Assembly (NCBI RefSeq): GCF_013041615.1
Contig: NZ_JABEPQ010000006.1
Span: 62,001 to 126,000, forward strand
Length of the DNA: 64,000 bases
Direction of reading: 5' to 3'
From: Knoellia koreensis
GTDB lineage: Bacteria; Actinomycetota; Actinomycetes; Actinomycetales; Dermatophilaceae
Shown here: in pieces, positions 54,831 to 63,414 of the stretch
Numbering within the stretch: the stretch's first letter is position 1
How the letters are laid out: each line of letters begins with the position of its first letter
Notes under the pieces: model-generated
What the model was told of the DNA's origin: nothing
Seen by the model: only the letters and a program-made list of their open reading frames with translations
Database searches by the model: none
Position numbers and translations under genes: made by a program

Positions 54831-55763
54831 TCAGAGCGCCAGGACGCGCGGCATGTGCAGCGCGAGCTGGCCCGAGGTCATGACGTCGAACATGAGGGTG
54901 CGGATCGGAGCGAGCGATCGGACGTCGTCCGAGAGGCGGCCGGTGCCGAGCGTGAGCTCGATCCCGCGCGGCAGGAACTGGCTGCCGGAGGCGAGGGCGT
55001 TGGTCTGGTTGAAGGTGCCGTGCCAGCCGCCGTTGAACTGCGTGTACGAGGTCAGGGCGGACACGGCGGTGCCGCTGCGGTGGGTGTGCTGGGTCGGTGT
55101 CGGTGCGGTCAGCTCGAGGTCAAGCCCACCATTGTCGTTCGCCACGCGGCCGTAGGTGCGCGTCGGCGTGATCTCGACGTCGATGTCGGTGACCCACTTG
55201 GGGAAGCCGTAGCCGTCATGACCGCGGACCTGGGCGATGTCGGTCGTCACGGGGAGCGATAGCACGTAGGAGTCGAGGTGCTTGTTCTTCAGGGCGGCGA
55301 GCAGGTCCACGGTGCCGAGCCCGCCGTGGTGCGGCGGCCGGACCGCGATCCCCACGGCGACCTCGTTGTAGGCGTCGATGTCGGCGACGTCGTAGCGAAA
55401 GAGGATGACCGAGGCGAGGCCGAGCCCGGGTGCGATCTCGAGCGGGTCGAGCTCGTCGGGCAGGCGCCTGCGCAGCCGGTGGGTCGGTGCGACCATGACC
55501 AGCCGTGCCGTCGAGATCGCGTAGTAGAAGTTGGGCGTGAAGGTGGGTCCGATGTTGGACTGGACCTCGGTCTTGGGCTGGTCGCGGAACCAGTCGACCC
55601 CGGGCACGCGCGGATCGCGCGCCACCTCGTCCAGGTCGGTCTGCATCCGGTAGCGGTCGTAGAGGCCGCCCTTGGGCACCTGCACCGTCCGCGGCCCGAG
55701 GGGAACCTCGACCTGCTGCGTCTGCGTCGTCCTTGTCCCTGTCGTCTTTCCCGTGTTGCTCAT
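54831..55763 (-). CDS. Acetoacetate decarboxylase-like protein, 310 aa
   Basis: ADC-superfamily beta-fold. Key region HDGYGFPKWVTDIDVEI matches the ADC EFGYPKK loop in form: the Lys of PKW is in the position of the Schiff-base lysine, while the tandem second Lys is Trp. EVAVGIAVRPP continues the fold. Many ADC-like proteins are not decarboxylases; aldolase-dehydratase and related reactions are known. First gene of the operon, divergent from TetR across a palindromic operator overlapping its promoter. Confidence 0.82.
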   Translation of the reverse strand: MSNTGKTTGTRTTQTQQVEVPLGPRTVQVPKGGLYDRYRMQTDLDEVARDPRVPGVDWFRDQPKTEVQSNIGPTFTPNFYYAISTARLVMVAPTHRLRRRLPDELDPLEIAPGLGLASVILFRYDVADIDAYNEVAVGIAVRPPHHGGLGTVDLLAALKNKHLDSYVLSLPVTTDIAQVRGHDGYGFPKWVTDIDVEITPTRTYGRVANDNGGLDLELTAPTPTQHTHRSGTAVSALTSYTQFNGGWHGTFNQTNALASGSQFLPRGIELTLGTGRLSDDVRSLAPIRTLMFDVMTSGQLALHMPRVLAL

Positions 55764-55817
55764 GGCTCGCGTGCCTTCCTGTCTGGAGTAGCCGGCCCGC
55801 TGAGTTCCTCAGCGGCG

Positions 55818-55836
55818 ATGTTGACACTGTCAACAT
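55818..55836. promoter_or_regulatory. TetR operator 1 (palindrome containing TTGACA)
   Basis: ATGTTGACA and TGTCAACAT are perfect 9-bp arms around one C. It overlaps TTGACA on both strands, so binding would block a -35 element. Located 55 bp upstream of the ADC-like ATG, within the divergent TetR/ADC interval. Confidence 0.75.
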
Positions 55837-55905
55837 AGACTCTCCCGCGACCATTCCCCCCGGAATGTGGCCCTGCTCTCAGGGTGCAGTGCGCATGGGT
55901 GCGGC

Positions 55906-55920
55906 TATGATGTGAACATC
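55906..55920 (+). promoter_or_regulatory. TetR gene -10 (TATGAT) and second dyad
   Basis: TATGAT (55906-55911) is a near-consensus -10 30 bp upstream of the TetR start. It overlaps GATGT/ACATC (55909-55920), another dyad that may be a second TetR site for autorepression. Confidence 0.5.
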
Positions 55921-55949
55921 GCTCACTTCGATCGTTGAGGACACCCGGC

Positions 55950-56528
55950 ATGACGGCCACGGCCACCCGCTCCACCTACCACCACGGCGACCTGCGCGCC
56001 GCCTTGGTCGCGGCGGCGAACGAGATGCTCGAGCAGGGTGAGCCGCTCTCGCTGCGCGCGCTCGCCCGACGCGCGGGGGTCTCACCGACCGCGCTCTACC
56101 GGCACTTCGCCGACAAGGAGGCGCTCGAGTCCGCGCTCGCCGTGCGGGGCCTGCGCGACCTGTTCACCGACCTCACGGCAGGCAAGGCGGCACCGTCGAC
56201 GCCGAAGGACGTCACGGAGCTCGGTGTCCGCTACGTGCGGTTCGCACTGCGCCGCCCCGAGCTCTTCAAGCTGATGTTCGGCCGCGAGTGCGACGACCAG
56301 GACGACGAGCGCGTGCGCGCGGCGGCCGCCCTCCACGACTACCTCGCCGCCGTCATGGCCGACGTCTTCCCCGGGTCACCCGCCGACGACCTGGCCACCG
56401 CCGGCTGGGGGCTGGCGCACGGCCTGGCCTTCCTCCACCTCGACGGCAAGCTCCCCAAGGACAAGCCGCGCGCGGTCGACCGACGCGTGCGCGCGGCATA
56501 CGCCGCCATCCTCCCGACCACGAACTGA
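55950..56528 (+). CDS. TetR/AcrR family repressor, 192 aa
   Basis: N-terminal HTH: YHHGDLRAALVAAANEML then LSLRALARRAGVSPTALYRHFADKEALESAL, the family signature. The C-terminal ligand domain (WHG type, RRPELFKLMFG) is of the TetR_C_33/WHG sort. ATG after GAGGAC. Divergent from the ADC-ALDH-NmrA operon and likely its repressor; the gene after it encodes a DJ-1 protein and may be co-transcribed. Confidence 0.93.
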   Translation: MTATATRSTYHHGDLRAALVAAANEMLEQGEPLSLRALARRAGVSPTALYRHFADKEALESALAVRGLRDLFTDLTAGKAAPSTPKDVTELGVRYVRFALRRPELFKLMFGRECDDQDDERVRAAAALHDYLAAVMADVFPGSPADDLATAGWGLAHGLAFLHLDGKLPKDKPRAVDRRVRAAYAAILPTTN

Positions 56529-56549
56529 CCCAGCAGACAAGGAAGTCCC

Positions 56550-57236
56550 ATGACCAAGCGCATCCTCCTCGTCGTCACGAACGTCGGCCACTACGAGATC
56601 GACCCCTCCCACCCGACCGGCCTCTGGCTCTCCGAGCTCACCCACGCGTGGGACATCTTCGAGGAGCACGGCTTCGAGCAGACGATCGTCAGCCCGGCCG
56701 GTGGCCGCTCCCCGCTCGAGCCGCGCTCGCTGAAGTTCCCGAACTACGACAAGTCCGCCAAGGCCTGGCACGACGACCCGGCGCGCATGGCCCTGCTCGA
56801 GACCACGAAGGCGCCGCACGAGGTCAACGCAGCCGACTACGACGCCATCTACTTCACCGGTGGCCACGCGGTGATGTTCGACTTCCCCGGCAGCGAGGGC
56901 CTGCAGCAGATCACCCGCGAGATCTTCGAGCGGGGCGGTGTCGTCGGGGCGGTCTGCCACGGCTACTGCGGCCTGCGCGACACCAAGCTCTCGAACGGCG
57001 ACTACCTCGTGGCGGGCCGCAACCTCACCGGCTTCTCGTGGCGCGAGGAGGTGCTGGCCCGGGTGGACAAGCTGGTCCCCTACAACATCGAGGAGGAGAT
57101 CCAGGAGCGCGGCGCCAACTACTCCAAGGCGCTGCTGCCCTTCGTGTCCAACGCCGTCGTCGACGGCACCCTGGTCACCGGCCAGAACCCCGGATCCGCC
57201 AAGGAGACCGCCACCAAGGTCGCCGCTCTCCTCTGA
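56550..57236 (+). CDS. DJ-1/PfpI (Hsp31/glyoxalase III-like) protein, 228 aa
   Basis: Type 1 glutamine-amidotransferase-like fold. Nucleophile elbow VGAVCHGYCGL with Cys followed by His; an acidic residue near the N-terminus (GHYEIDP) and TGGHAVMFD resemble the Hsp31 subclass (YDR533C/HchA), which handles methylglyoxal and similar dicarbonyls. Only 21 bp after the TetR stop, so in the same transcript. Together with the ALDH this suggests an electrophile/aldehyde response. Confidence 0.88.
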   Translation: MTKRILLVVTNVGHYEIDPSHPTGLWLSELTHAWDIFEEHGFEQTIVSPAGGRSPLEPRSLKFPNYDKSAKAWHDDPARMALLETTKAPHEVNAADYDAIYFTGGHAVMFDFPGSEGLQQITREIFERGGVVGAVCHGYCGLRDTKLSNGDYLVAGRNLTGFSWREEVLARVDKLVPYNIEEEIQERGANYSKALLPFVSNAVVDGTLVTGQNPGSAKETATKVAALL

Positions 57237-57266
57237 TCACGCGTCCAGCTGGAGATGAGCTGGGTC

Positions 57267-57683
57267 TCAGACCTTGATGACCTGCAGCGCGCCGATCTCG
57301 GCGAGCGGGTCGAAGTCGCCGTCCTGGCTCACGACCGGCAGGTCGTTGCTGATGGCGATGGCGGCGATCCACAGGTCGTTGACATTGACCCGACGGTCGG
57401 CGTCGCGCAAGCGCACTCGCAGCTCTGCCCACACCTGCGCCGCCCGCACGTCGACCTGGAGCACCTCAGCATCGAGAGCAACGTGCAACGTGGCCAGCCT
57501 GCGGGAACGCGACACGCTGTCCGCGGCAGCGAGCACACCCGCCTGGAGCTCGGCGATCGTCACCACGCACACCGCCAACTCAGCTGGGATGCGGTCGCGG
57601 TCGATGGGCCGTCCGAGCTCGCCCGAGGTCAGGACACTCGTGTCGGCGAGCGCGCGCTGGGGCGTGGTCTCAGTCGAGGTCAT
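57267..57683 (-). CDS. vapC: PIN-domain toxin (VapC family), 138 aa
   Basis: PIN fold with the acidic quartet: LADTSVLTSG (Asp of DT/SV), AELQAGV (Glu), VNVNDLWIAA (Asp) and QDGDF (Asp). It is expected to be an RNase held inactive by the antitoxin. Start ATG overlaps the end of the antitoxin gene by 14 bp. Confidence 0.9.
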   Translation of the reverse strand: MTSTETTPQRALADTSVLTSGELGRPIDRDRIPAELAVCVVTIAELQAGVLAAADSVSRSRRLATLHVALDAEVLQVDVRAAQVWAELRVRLRDADRRVNVNDLWIAAIAISNDLPVVSQDGDFDPLAEIGALQVIKV

Positions 57684-57930
57684 CGAGATCGTCGGTGGTG
57701 CCCTCGGTGATCCAGGCGAGGTCCCGGACCAGCATGGGATCCGGCTGCTGTCGATCCAGCAGTGACACGATGTCTGCTTTAGGGATCGCGGGTCGGCGCC
57801 GGCTCTCGACCCGTCGGATCTCGGCCACGGGCCGGCCGTGGACGGTGACCGTGTAGGTCTCTCCGCGCGTCACCCCGTCGAGCACGGAGGCAGTGTGGTT
57901 CCGCAACTCTCGGGAGGCAATCGTGGGCAT
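57670..57930 (-). CDS. Antitoxin, Phd/YefM (VapB-like) family, 86 aa
   Basis: Begins MPTIASRELRNHTASVLDGV, the Phd/YefM DNA-binding domain, with GETYTVTVHGRPVAEI. The acidic C-terminus (TTDDLDDLD) is the toxin-neutralising part. First gene of the pair; a palindrome directly upstream is its operator. Confidence 0.9.
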   Translation of the reverse strand: MPTIASRELRNHTASVLDGVTRGETYTVTVHGRPVAEIRRVESRRRPAIPKADIVSLLDRQQPDPMLVRDLAWITEGTTDDLDDLD

Positions 57931-57940
57931 GTGCGCAAAC

Positions 57941-57957
57941 GTAGCACATGGTGCTAC
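57941..57957. promoter_or_regulatory. Toxin-antitoxin operator palindrome
   Basis: GTAGCAC and GTGCTAC around ATG, 10 bp upstream of the antitoxin ATG (minus strand). Position and dyad fit autorepression by the toxin-antitoxin complex. Confidence 0.7.
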
Positions 57958-58016
57958 AGGACTTCTCGGGATAGTGTCTCCCCGCCTCTTCCCCTCGGAC
58001 GCAAGGACAAAGACAG

Positions 58017-58478
58017 ATGTCGTATGCCGTGGACTTCACCGACGTCTCCACCGTCGGCCTCGAGTCGTCTCCCGTCGCGGACGCACTTGCGGGTCTGCGG
58101 GCCAACGAGGCGCGCTACTTCAAGAACAAGTACGACGTGACCTTCACGACGGAGCCGGCCGCCGTGGCGAAGGAGATCGTCGACTGGGTCGCCAAGGTCC
58201 TCAAGGAGGAGCGGGACATCGTCATCTCCTCGCCGGCGCTCGAGGCCACCGAGCTGCACGTCGAGGGCATCCGCTGGGCGCACGTGTTCTACGAGGGCGG
58301 GCTCGCGGTCAACGTCCTTTACACGCTCGACGACGGTGGCAAGCGCGCCGTCGGCTTCAAGCTGTCCGAGGGCATGGAGGTGCCGGAGGAGCTGAGCGGC
58401 TTCAAGTTCGCCCGGCAGAAGTCCAAGCTCGCCGGCACGATCCGCGGCTCCTACTTCGTCATCAAGGGAGAACACTGA
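58017..58478 (+). CDS. Protein of unknown function, 153 aa
   Basis: Not recognised. Soluble and acidic/basic balanced, with a predicted alpha/beta layout: helical region 35-70 (ANEARYFKNKYDVTF; AKEIVDWVAKVLKEE), a central strand set, and a C-terminal GTIRGSYFVIKGEH. No signal peptide, membrane segment or Cys. ATG after AAGGACAAAGACAG. Lies between the toxin-antitoxin pair and another unrecognised gene, 7 bp downstream, so the two may be an operon. Confidence 0.7.
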   Translation: MSYAVDFTDVSTVGLESSPVADALAGLRANEARYFKNKYDVTFTTEPAAVAKEIVDWVAKVLKEERDIVISSPALEATELHVEGIRWAHVFYEGGLAVNVLYTLDDGGKRAVGFKLSEGMEVPEELSGFKFARQKSKLAGTIRGSYFVIKGEH

Positions 58479-58485
58479 CCGAGCC

Positions 58486-59724
58486 ATGACGCTTCGACGC
58501 CACCCGATCACCGTCCACACCAAGGAGCGGGGGCGGCTCCACGCTGACGATGTGGAGTACCGCTACCCGATCAATCCGCGGCCCCCCGACACCGGGCAGC
58601 CGCCGTGGCGGCCCTTTCCGCCACATGACCTCACCCTAGGTGACCCGGGCGCGACCGTCACACTAGCCCGGTCGGCCCGCTGGTGGCGGCTGGCGGGAGA
58701 CGTGCTGTTCGTCGCGATGTTTCCGGTCCTGATCGTCGTGTGGCGCGCGGTCGCCGACTGGTCGGGTGCGCTCATGGTGACAGCACGAGCCGCAGTCATC
58801 GTGCTCGGCATCGTCGCGGTGATCGCGTGGCGCAAGGGCCGTGGCTCCGTGCGAGGGCGTCGACGCGCCGCAGCGACCTTGCGGCCCGAGGGGTTGACCC
58901 GTCCCGAACCGCTGCGTTCGGTTGCGTTGGACGACATGAAGCACATCAGGGTCCACTACGATGCGACGGCCAAGGGTGACCCGCCAAGCCCGAGCGAGAC
59001 CGCGTGGGTGGGCGTCGATTCGCTGGATTACGGGCCGCGCCCCAAGTGGGTCCAAGACATTATGGACGCCTCGTCCCTGCCGGATGAGGGCGGCCCGTCG
59101 ATGGCCACGGCCTCGATCGAGCTGAGGCGTGAGAACGACGCCTCCAAGGCTCGGGCCCTCGGCGTTATCCGGGGGTGGGCTCTCGCGCGACCCGAGCTCG
59201 TGACCGACAACTACACGGCGTGGCTCCTCGGGGTACCGAACACGGCGGAAAACATTGTGCCCATGAATTGGCGACCAGCGGGTGTCGGCTGGGCCGAGGT
59301 GGGCCGTCCCGACTTGGGCGGGGACTCGCCCGAAGCCGTCGAGCGGCGGGCCCAGCTCGCCGCCACGGTTGTCGCGGCGCTCGAGACCCTCGGCCGTGTC
59401 ACGTGGTACCGCGAGGTCTACGGCCCGGAATACGACCACGAGGTCGGCAACCCCGACGGTTCGTACTCCCCGCCGTCGAACCCCTCGCGGGTGAGTGGGC
59501 CACCCAGAGAGCAGATCCGCCTCCACGCGACCAAGCCCAACGGTGAGTCGACGGACCTCGTGTCGGTGACCCTGCACCAGTACATGGCCGAGGGAACCTC
59601 GCAGCAGGTCTCGGATGCGGTGCTGGCCCAGCTGCGTGACGAGGCGTTGGATCGTATCTGCCCGATCCTGCGCTGGGACCGCGACAAGCTGGGGCGCGGT
59701 GGAGGATGGGTCAACCCCACCTGA
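58486..59724 (+). CDS. Membrane protein of unknown function, 412 aa
   Basis: Not recognised. Residues 1-60 are charged and proline-rich, then two membrane segments about residues 65-115 (LAGDVLFVAMFPVLIVVW; AVIVLGIVAVIAW), then a long soluble C-terminal part with Trp/Pro-rich patches (RPKWVQDIMDASSLPDE; NIVPMNWRPAGVGWAEVG). The topology suggests a membrane-anchored cytosolic domain. Codon use includes more A/T-ending codons than neighbouring genes. Overlaps no other coding frame strongly and is 7 bp after the preceding gene. Confidence 0.65.
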   Translation: MTLRRHPITVHTKERGRLHADDVEYRYPINPRPPDTGQPPWRPFPPHDLTLGDPGATVTLARSARWWRLAGDVLFVAMFPVLIVVWRAVADWSGALMVTARAAVIVLGIVAVIAWRKGRGSVRGRRRAAATLRPEGLTRPEPLRSVALDDMKHIRVHYDATAKGDPPSPSETAWVGVDSLDYGPRPKWVQDIMDASSLPDEGGPSMATASIELRRENDASKARALGVIRGWALARPELVTDNYTAWLLGVPNTAENIVPMNWRPAGVGWAEVGRPDLGGDSPEAVERRAQLAATVVAALETLGRVTWYREVYGPEYDHEVGNPDGSYSPPSNPSRVSGPPREQIRLHATKPNGESTDLVSVTLHQYMAEGTSQQVSDAVLAQLRDEALDRICPILRWDRDKLGRGGGWVNPT

Positions 59725-59816
59725 GCACTTGCCGTGCTCGCAGCTACATTCGCCGAGAAGCGTGGCCCAGCGAAAAGCGGTGGTGCGGAAACGTCGAGCC
59801 GCTCCAGACTGTCGGG

Positions 59817-60467
59817 GTGCTCGCCGACATCTGGCCGATCTTCCGGCTGCGCATCGAGACTCCGCGGCTGGTGCTGCGACTCCCCGAGGAACCCGAACTC
59901 GTGGCCCTCGCCGACCTCGCGGCCGCCGGGGTCCACCGTCCGGACGAGCGGCCGTTCCTCACGCCGTGGGCCGAGGGCAGCCCCCAGGACCGCACCCGAT
60001 CCGTCCTCCAGGGTCACTGGGGCCGCCTCGCCGACTGGGAGCCCGACAGCTGGAGCCTTGGCCTCGGCGCCTTCACCAAGGACGCCGGTGAGCCGCGTGG
60101 GCTGATCGGCTTGCGCGCCAACGACTTTCGCGTGGTGCGTGAGGTGAGCACCTGGTCGTGGATCGGCCTCGCCCACCAAGGACAAGGCCTCGGCACCGAG
60201 CTGCGCCACGGCATACTCACCCTTGCGTTCGACCACCTCGGGGCGCTCGACGCCACCACCGGCGTCTTTCAGGACAACCATGCGTCCCAAGGGGTTTCGC
60301 GCAAGCTGGGCTACGAGCACGACGGCATCACCCGTGACCGGCGCGGCGAGGAGTGGCTCGTCTCCGACCGGCTGCGCCTCACCAAGGACCGGTGGGACGC
60401 ACGCGCCGAACTCCTCGACATCACCGTCACCGGCCTCGAGGAGGAGAGTCGCGCCCTCTTCGGATGA
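59817..60467 (+). CDS. GNAT family N-acetyltransferase (RimJ/RimL-like), 216 aa
   Basis: Begins VLADIWPIFRLRIETPRLVLRLP, the common start of RimJ-like GNATs, so GTG 59817 is preferred. The acetyl-CoA loop is around LAHQGQGLGTELRH (Q/RxxGxG/A) and the C-terminal VFQDNHASQGVSRKLGYEHDG is the typical end. Substrate unknown. Confidence 0.88.
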   Translation: MLADIWPIFRLRIETPRLVLRLPEEPELVALADLAAAGVHRPDERPFLTPWAEGSPQDRTRSVLQGHWGRLADWEPDSWSLGLGAFTKDAGEPRGLIGLRANDFRVVREVSTWSWIGLAHQGQGLGTELRHGILTLAFDHLGALDATTGVFQDNHASQGVSRKLGYEHDGITRDRRGEEWLVSDRLRLTKDRWDARAELLDITVTGLEEESRALFG

Positions 60468-60476
60468 GGGGCCGGC

Positions 60477-61073
60477 TCACACCGGCGCGAGCGGAGTGGG
60501 TATGCCGTCCGGGAGGGTGACGGTGATCGGCTCGCCCGGCCGCACCTCACCACCGGTCTCGACCACGGCCATCACGCCGGCCTTGCGGATGTAGGGGATT
60601 CGCGCGATGTCGGGCGAGGCCGTCGAGGGCGCCGGTTCGTCGGTGGGGGTGCCGTCACCGCGGGACAGCACGACCTTGAGCAGGCCCGGCCGGAAGGCGT
60701 TGATCTGCACGCACGGGTTGCGCAGCCCGGTCAGTCGCACCACTGCCTCGTCACCCAGGCCGAGCAGCGTGCCCGTCGGCAGCGACAGCAGGTCGACACC
60801 TGTGGTCAGGACGTTCTCGCCGAGGTCGCCGGGTGCGAGCTCGTAGCCGAGCTTCCGGGCCTCGTCGAACAGCTCGGCGTGGATGAGGTGCACCTGGCGC
60901 AGGTTCGGCTGGTTGGGGTCGCGACGGACGCGGGACCGGTGCTGCACCAGCGTGCCAGCGTGCGCGTCACCCATGACGCCGAGCCCGGCCACGAGGGTGA
61001 TCGACTCCACCGGGACCTTGGAGAACCGGTGGGTCTGGTCCCGGCTGACGGCGGCGACACGGGGGGTGGGCAC
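60477..61073 (-). CDS. MOSC domain protein, 198 aa
   Basis: Molybdenum-cofactor-sulfurase-like C-terminal domain. HAGTLVQHRSRVRRDPN, LRQVHLIHAELFDEARKLGYELAPGDLGENVLTTGVDL and LTGLRNPCVQINAF fit MOSC, with the Cys as the likely sulfur carrier. GTG 61073 preferred (GGGAG about 8 nt upstream; a GTG 15 bp further upstream is possible). The octamer lies between ribosome site and start. Confidence 0.85.
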   Translation of the reverse strand: MPTPRVAAVSRDQTHRFSKVPVESITLVAGLGVMGDAHAGTLVQHRSRVRRDPNQPNLRQVHLIHAELFDEARKLGYELAPGDLGENVLTTGVDLLSLPTGTLLGLGDEAVVRLTGLRNPCVQINAFRPGLLKVVLSRGDGTPTDEPAPSTASPDIARIPYIRKAGVMAVVETGGEVRPGEPITVTLPDGIPTPLAPV

Positions 61074-61121
61074 ACGGCATACTCCCACGGCCGCAACGGA
61101 ACCCGACGAGATGGGGCGAGG

Positions 61122-61898
61122 TCAGACGAAGAGCATCCCGCCGTCGACGAGCACCGACTGGCCCGTCATGTAGTCCGAGTCCGGGCCGGCGAGGTAGGAC
61201 ACGAGGCCCGCGACGTCGGCGCCGGTGGACACCCGGCCGAGGGTGATGCCCGCGGCCATGGCCTGCATCGACTCGCCCTTGCCCACGTGGTTGATCGCGC
61301 CGAGGTCGCTGTCGATCTGCTCCCACATCGCGGTGTCGACGATGCCGGGGCAGTAGGCGTTGACGGTGATGCCGTGCTCGGCCCACTCCTGCGCGGCCGC
61401 CTGGGTCAGGGCGCGCACGGCGAACTTCGAGGAGCAGTAGACACCGAGCAGCGCGAACCCCTTGTGCGCGGCGATCGATGCGGCGCCGATGATCTTGCCG
61501 CCGCTGCCCTGCTCGATCATCTGCCGCGCCGCCTCGGTGTAGCAGAGGAAGACGCCGCGGCCGTTGACGGCGTGAACTTGGTCGTACTCCTTTGCCGAGA
61601 CCTCGAGCAGCGGCTTGGTCTGGGCGATGCCGGCGTTGGCGACCATGACGTCGAGCGACCCGAGGTCGCGGGCGGTGTCGCGGACGAGCGCGGCGACGGA
61701 GTCCTGGTCGGACACGTCACCGGTGAGCGCGACGTGGTCACCGGCGTCGACCGCCGGCAACCCAGCACGAGTCGACTCGAGCTCGTCAGCCATGGACGGC
61801 AGGTCGGACACGGCGACGCGGTGCCCGTCGGCAGCCAGCCGATGCGCGATCGCCTTGCCGATGCCCCGGGCAGCCCCGGTCACGTGGACGTTGCTCAT
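61122..61898 (-). CDS. SDR family oxidoreductase (acetoin/diacetyl reductase-like), 258 aa
   Basis: Classical SDR. TGAARGIGKAIA (TGxxxGxG), NAG in VMVANAGIAQ, catalytic Ser-Tyr-Lys as GAASIAAHKGF/YCSSKFA. The C-terminal DSDYMTGQSVLVDGGMLF fits acetoin reductase/2,3-butanediol dehydrogenase types. AAGGAG precedes the ATG. Confidence 0.9.
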   Translation of the reverse strand: MSNVHVTGAARGIGKAIAHRLAADGHRVAVSDLPSMADELESTRAGLPAVDAGDHVALTGDVSDQDSVAALVRDTARDLGSLDVMVANAGIAQTKPLLEVSAKEYDQVHAVNGRGVFLCYTEAARQMIEQGSGGKIIGAASIAAHKGFALLGVYCSSKFAVRALTQAAAQEWAEHGITVNAYCPGIVDTAMWEQIDSDLGAINHVGKGESMQAMAAGITLGRVSTGADVAGLVSYLAGPDSDYMTGQSVLVDGGMLFV

Positions 61899-62030
61899 CC
61901 CTGCGCTCCTTCGTCGTTGCCGGTCCCGGCGGGACCTCACTGCGGAATGCACATGACGCTAGGTGGGCGCACGGGGCTGGCACAGGGTTGCACCGCGTTG
62001 CATCCGCGCCGGCAGGGCAGACTCAGGTCC

Positions 62031-62546
62031 GTGATCCTCCCCAAGGTCCGAGACCCTCGACTGGTCACCATCCGTCGCGGTGGCACCCTCACCGACGAGC
62101 ACCACCGGATGCTCGCGCTGTGGGCTGCGGCATGCGCCGAGCACGTGCTGCCGCTCTTCGAGGAGGGCCGCCCGGGCGATGCGCGACCGCGTGCGGCCAT
62201 CGAGCACGCGCGGGCGTGGACCCGTGGCGAGGTCCCCATGATGGTGTCGCGGGCGGCCGGGGGCCACGCCATGGGTGCCGCGCGATCCCTCACGGGTGCA
62301 AGCCGATTCGCCGCGTATGCCGCGGGGCAGGCCGGGTGCGTCCCGCACGTCGCGGAGCACGACCTGGGGGCGGCGGCCTACGCCATCAAGGCTGCTCGTG
62401 CGTCGGTCTCCGGTGACGACGCCTCCGAGGCGGGCCGCCGCGAACGCGACTGGCAGCGGGCCCAGCTGCCCGACGAGGTGCGAGAGCTCGTCCTGGCGGA
62501 TCAGGTCCGGCGCAACGACATCTGCTGGAACGTGTTCGCTGACTGA
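62031..62546 (+). CDS. Imm5-like putative immunity protein, 171 aa
   Basis: Opens VILPKVRDPRLVTIRRGGTL, continues HHRMLALWAAACAEHVLPLFEE and RAAIEHARAWTRGEV, the pattern of the Imm5 family found near polymorphic toxins. The GTG start is directly after a CAGGTCC context with a weak ribosome site. No toxin gene is adjacent, so it is an orphan immunity gene or has another role. The nearest secretion locus is far upstream (1-7 kb). Confidence 0.75.
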   Translation: MILPKVRDPRLVTIRRGGTLTDEHHRMLALWAAACAEHVLPLFEEGRPGDARPRAAIEHARAWTRGEVPMMVSRAAGGHAMGAARSLTGASRFAAYAAGQAGCVPHVAEHDLGAAAYAIKAARASVSGDDASEAGRRERDWQRAQLPDEVRELVLADQVRRNDICWNVFAD

Positions 62547-62686
62547 GGTGGGCGAAGGCGCGTCTGGTGGGGCACCCGGGGCGCCACGCGGCATACCTCC
62601 GCGGGGTGGTGCCCGATGAGAAAGTGGCCGGCGAGGAGTCTGCTTTCCAGAACAACCACGTCACACCGCACCCGCAAGGAGCAGCC

Positions 62687-63322
62687 ATGTCCCTCACCAG
62701 GGTCCACAACCTCTCCGTCTCACTCGACGGCTTCGCCACGGGTGAGCCACAGTCGCTGGAGGCGCCGTTCGGCCACGCCGGGGAGCGGCTGCACGAGTGG
62801 ATGTTCGCGACGTGCTTCTGGGGCGAGGGTGGGGCGACCGGCGTCGACGACGCGATCGCCCGGCGGCACGAGGAGGGGATCGGCGCGGAGATCATGGGCG
62901 CCAACAAGTTCGGGCCGCCCGGCTGGCACGACGACCCCGACTGGAAGGGGTGGTGGGGGCCCAACCCGCCGTTCCACACCCCGACGTTCGTGCTGACGCA
63001 CCGCCCGCACGACCCGATCGAGATGGAGGGCGGGACGACGTTCCACTTCCTCGACGCGACACCGGCGGAGGCGCTGGAGAAGGCCCGGGCGGCCGCAGGC
63101 GGCAAGGACGTGCGCATCGGTGGCGGTGCGACGGTCGTGCGTGACTTCGTCGCGGCCGGGTTGGTCGACCACCTGCACCTCGTCCAGGTGCCGATCGTGC
63201 TCGGACGCGGGGTGCGGCTGTGGGACGGGCTGGCGGCGCTGGAGGTCGACTACACGATCGAGGCCGTGTCGACGCCGAGCGGTGTCACGCACCTGACGTT
63301 CGACCGCCGACCCACCGCCTGA
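62687..63322 (+). CDS. Dihydrofolate-reductase/RibD-like family protein, 211 aa
   Basis: RibD C-terminal domain fold: VSLDGFATG near the N-terminus, EIMGANKFGPPGW, and DVRIGGGATVVRDFVAAGLVDHLHLVQVPIVLGRGVRLW, the conserved GG and strand of the family. ATG after CAAGGAGCAGCC. Such proteins are widely distributed single genes; reductase activity is inferred only from the fold. Confidence 0.88.
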   Translation: MSLTRVHNLSVSLDGFATGEPQSLEAPFGHAGERLHEWMFATCFWGEGGATGVDDAIARRHEEGIGAEIMGANKFGPPGWHDDPDWKGWWGPNPPFHTPTFVLTHRPHDPIEMEGGTTFHFLDATPAEALEKARAAAGGKDVRIGGGATVVRDFVAAGLVDHLHLVQVPIVLGRGVRLWDGLAALEVDYTIEAVSTPSGVTHLTFDRRPTA

Positions 63323-63359
63323 CGCGAGTCGTCTGGTCCCGCCCTCCCCTGAGTGCCCC

Positions 63360-63401
63360 TGGGTGCCCGGACCCCCGTCTGCTTGAGAGACCGGGCACCC
63401 A
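63360..63401. terminator. Bidirectional terminator between convergent genes
   Basis: TGGGTGCCCGG (63360) pairs with CCGGGCACCCA (63391-63401), 11 bp, 20-nt loop. It lies between the stops of the RibD-like gene and the minus-strand gene. Confidence 0.75.
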
Positions 63402-63414
63402 AAGCCCTCTCGGG

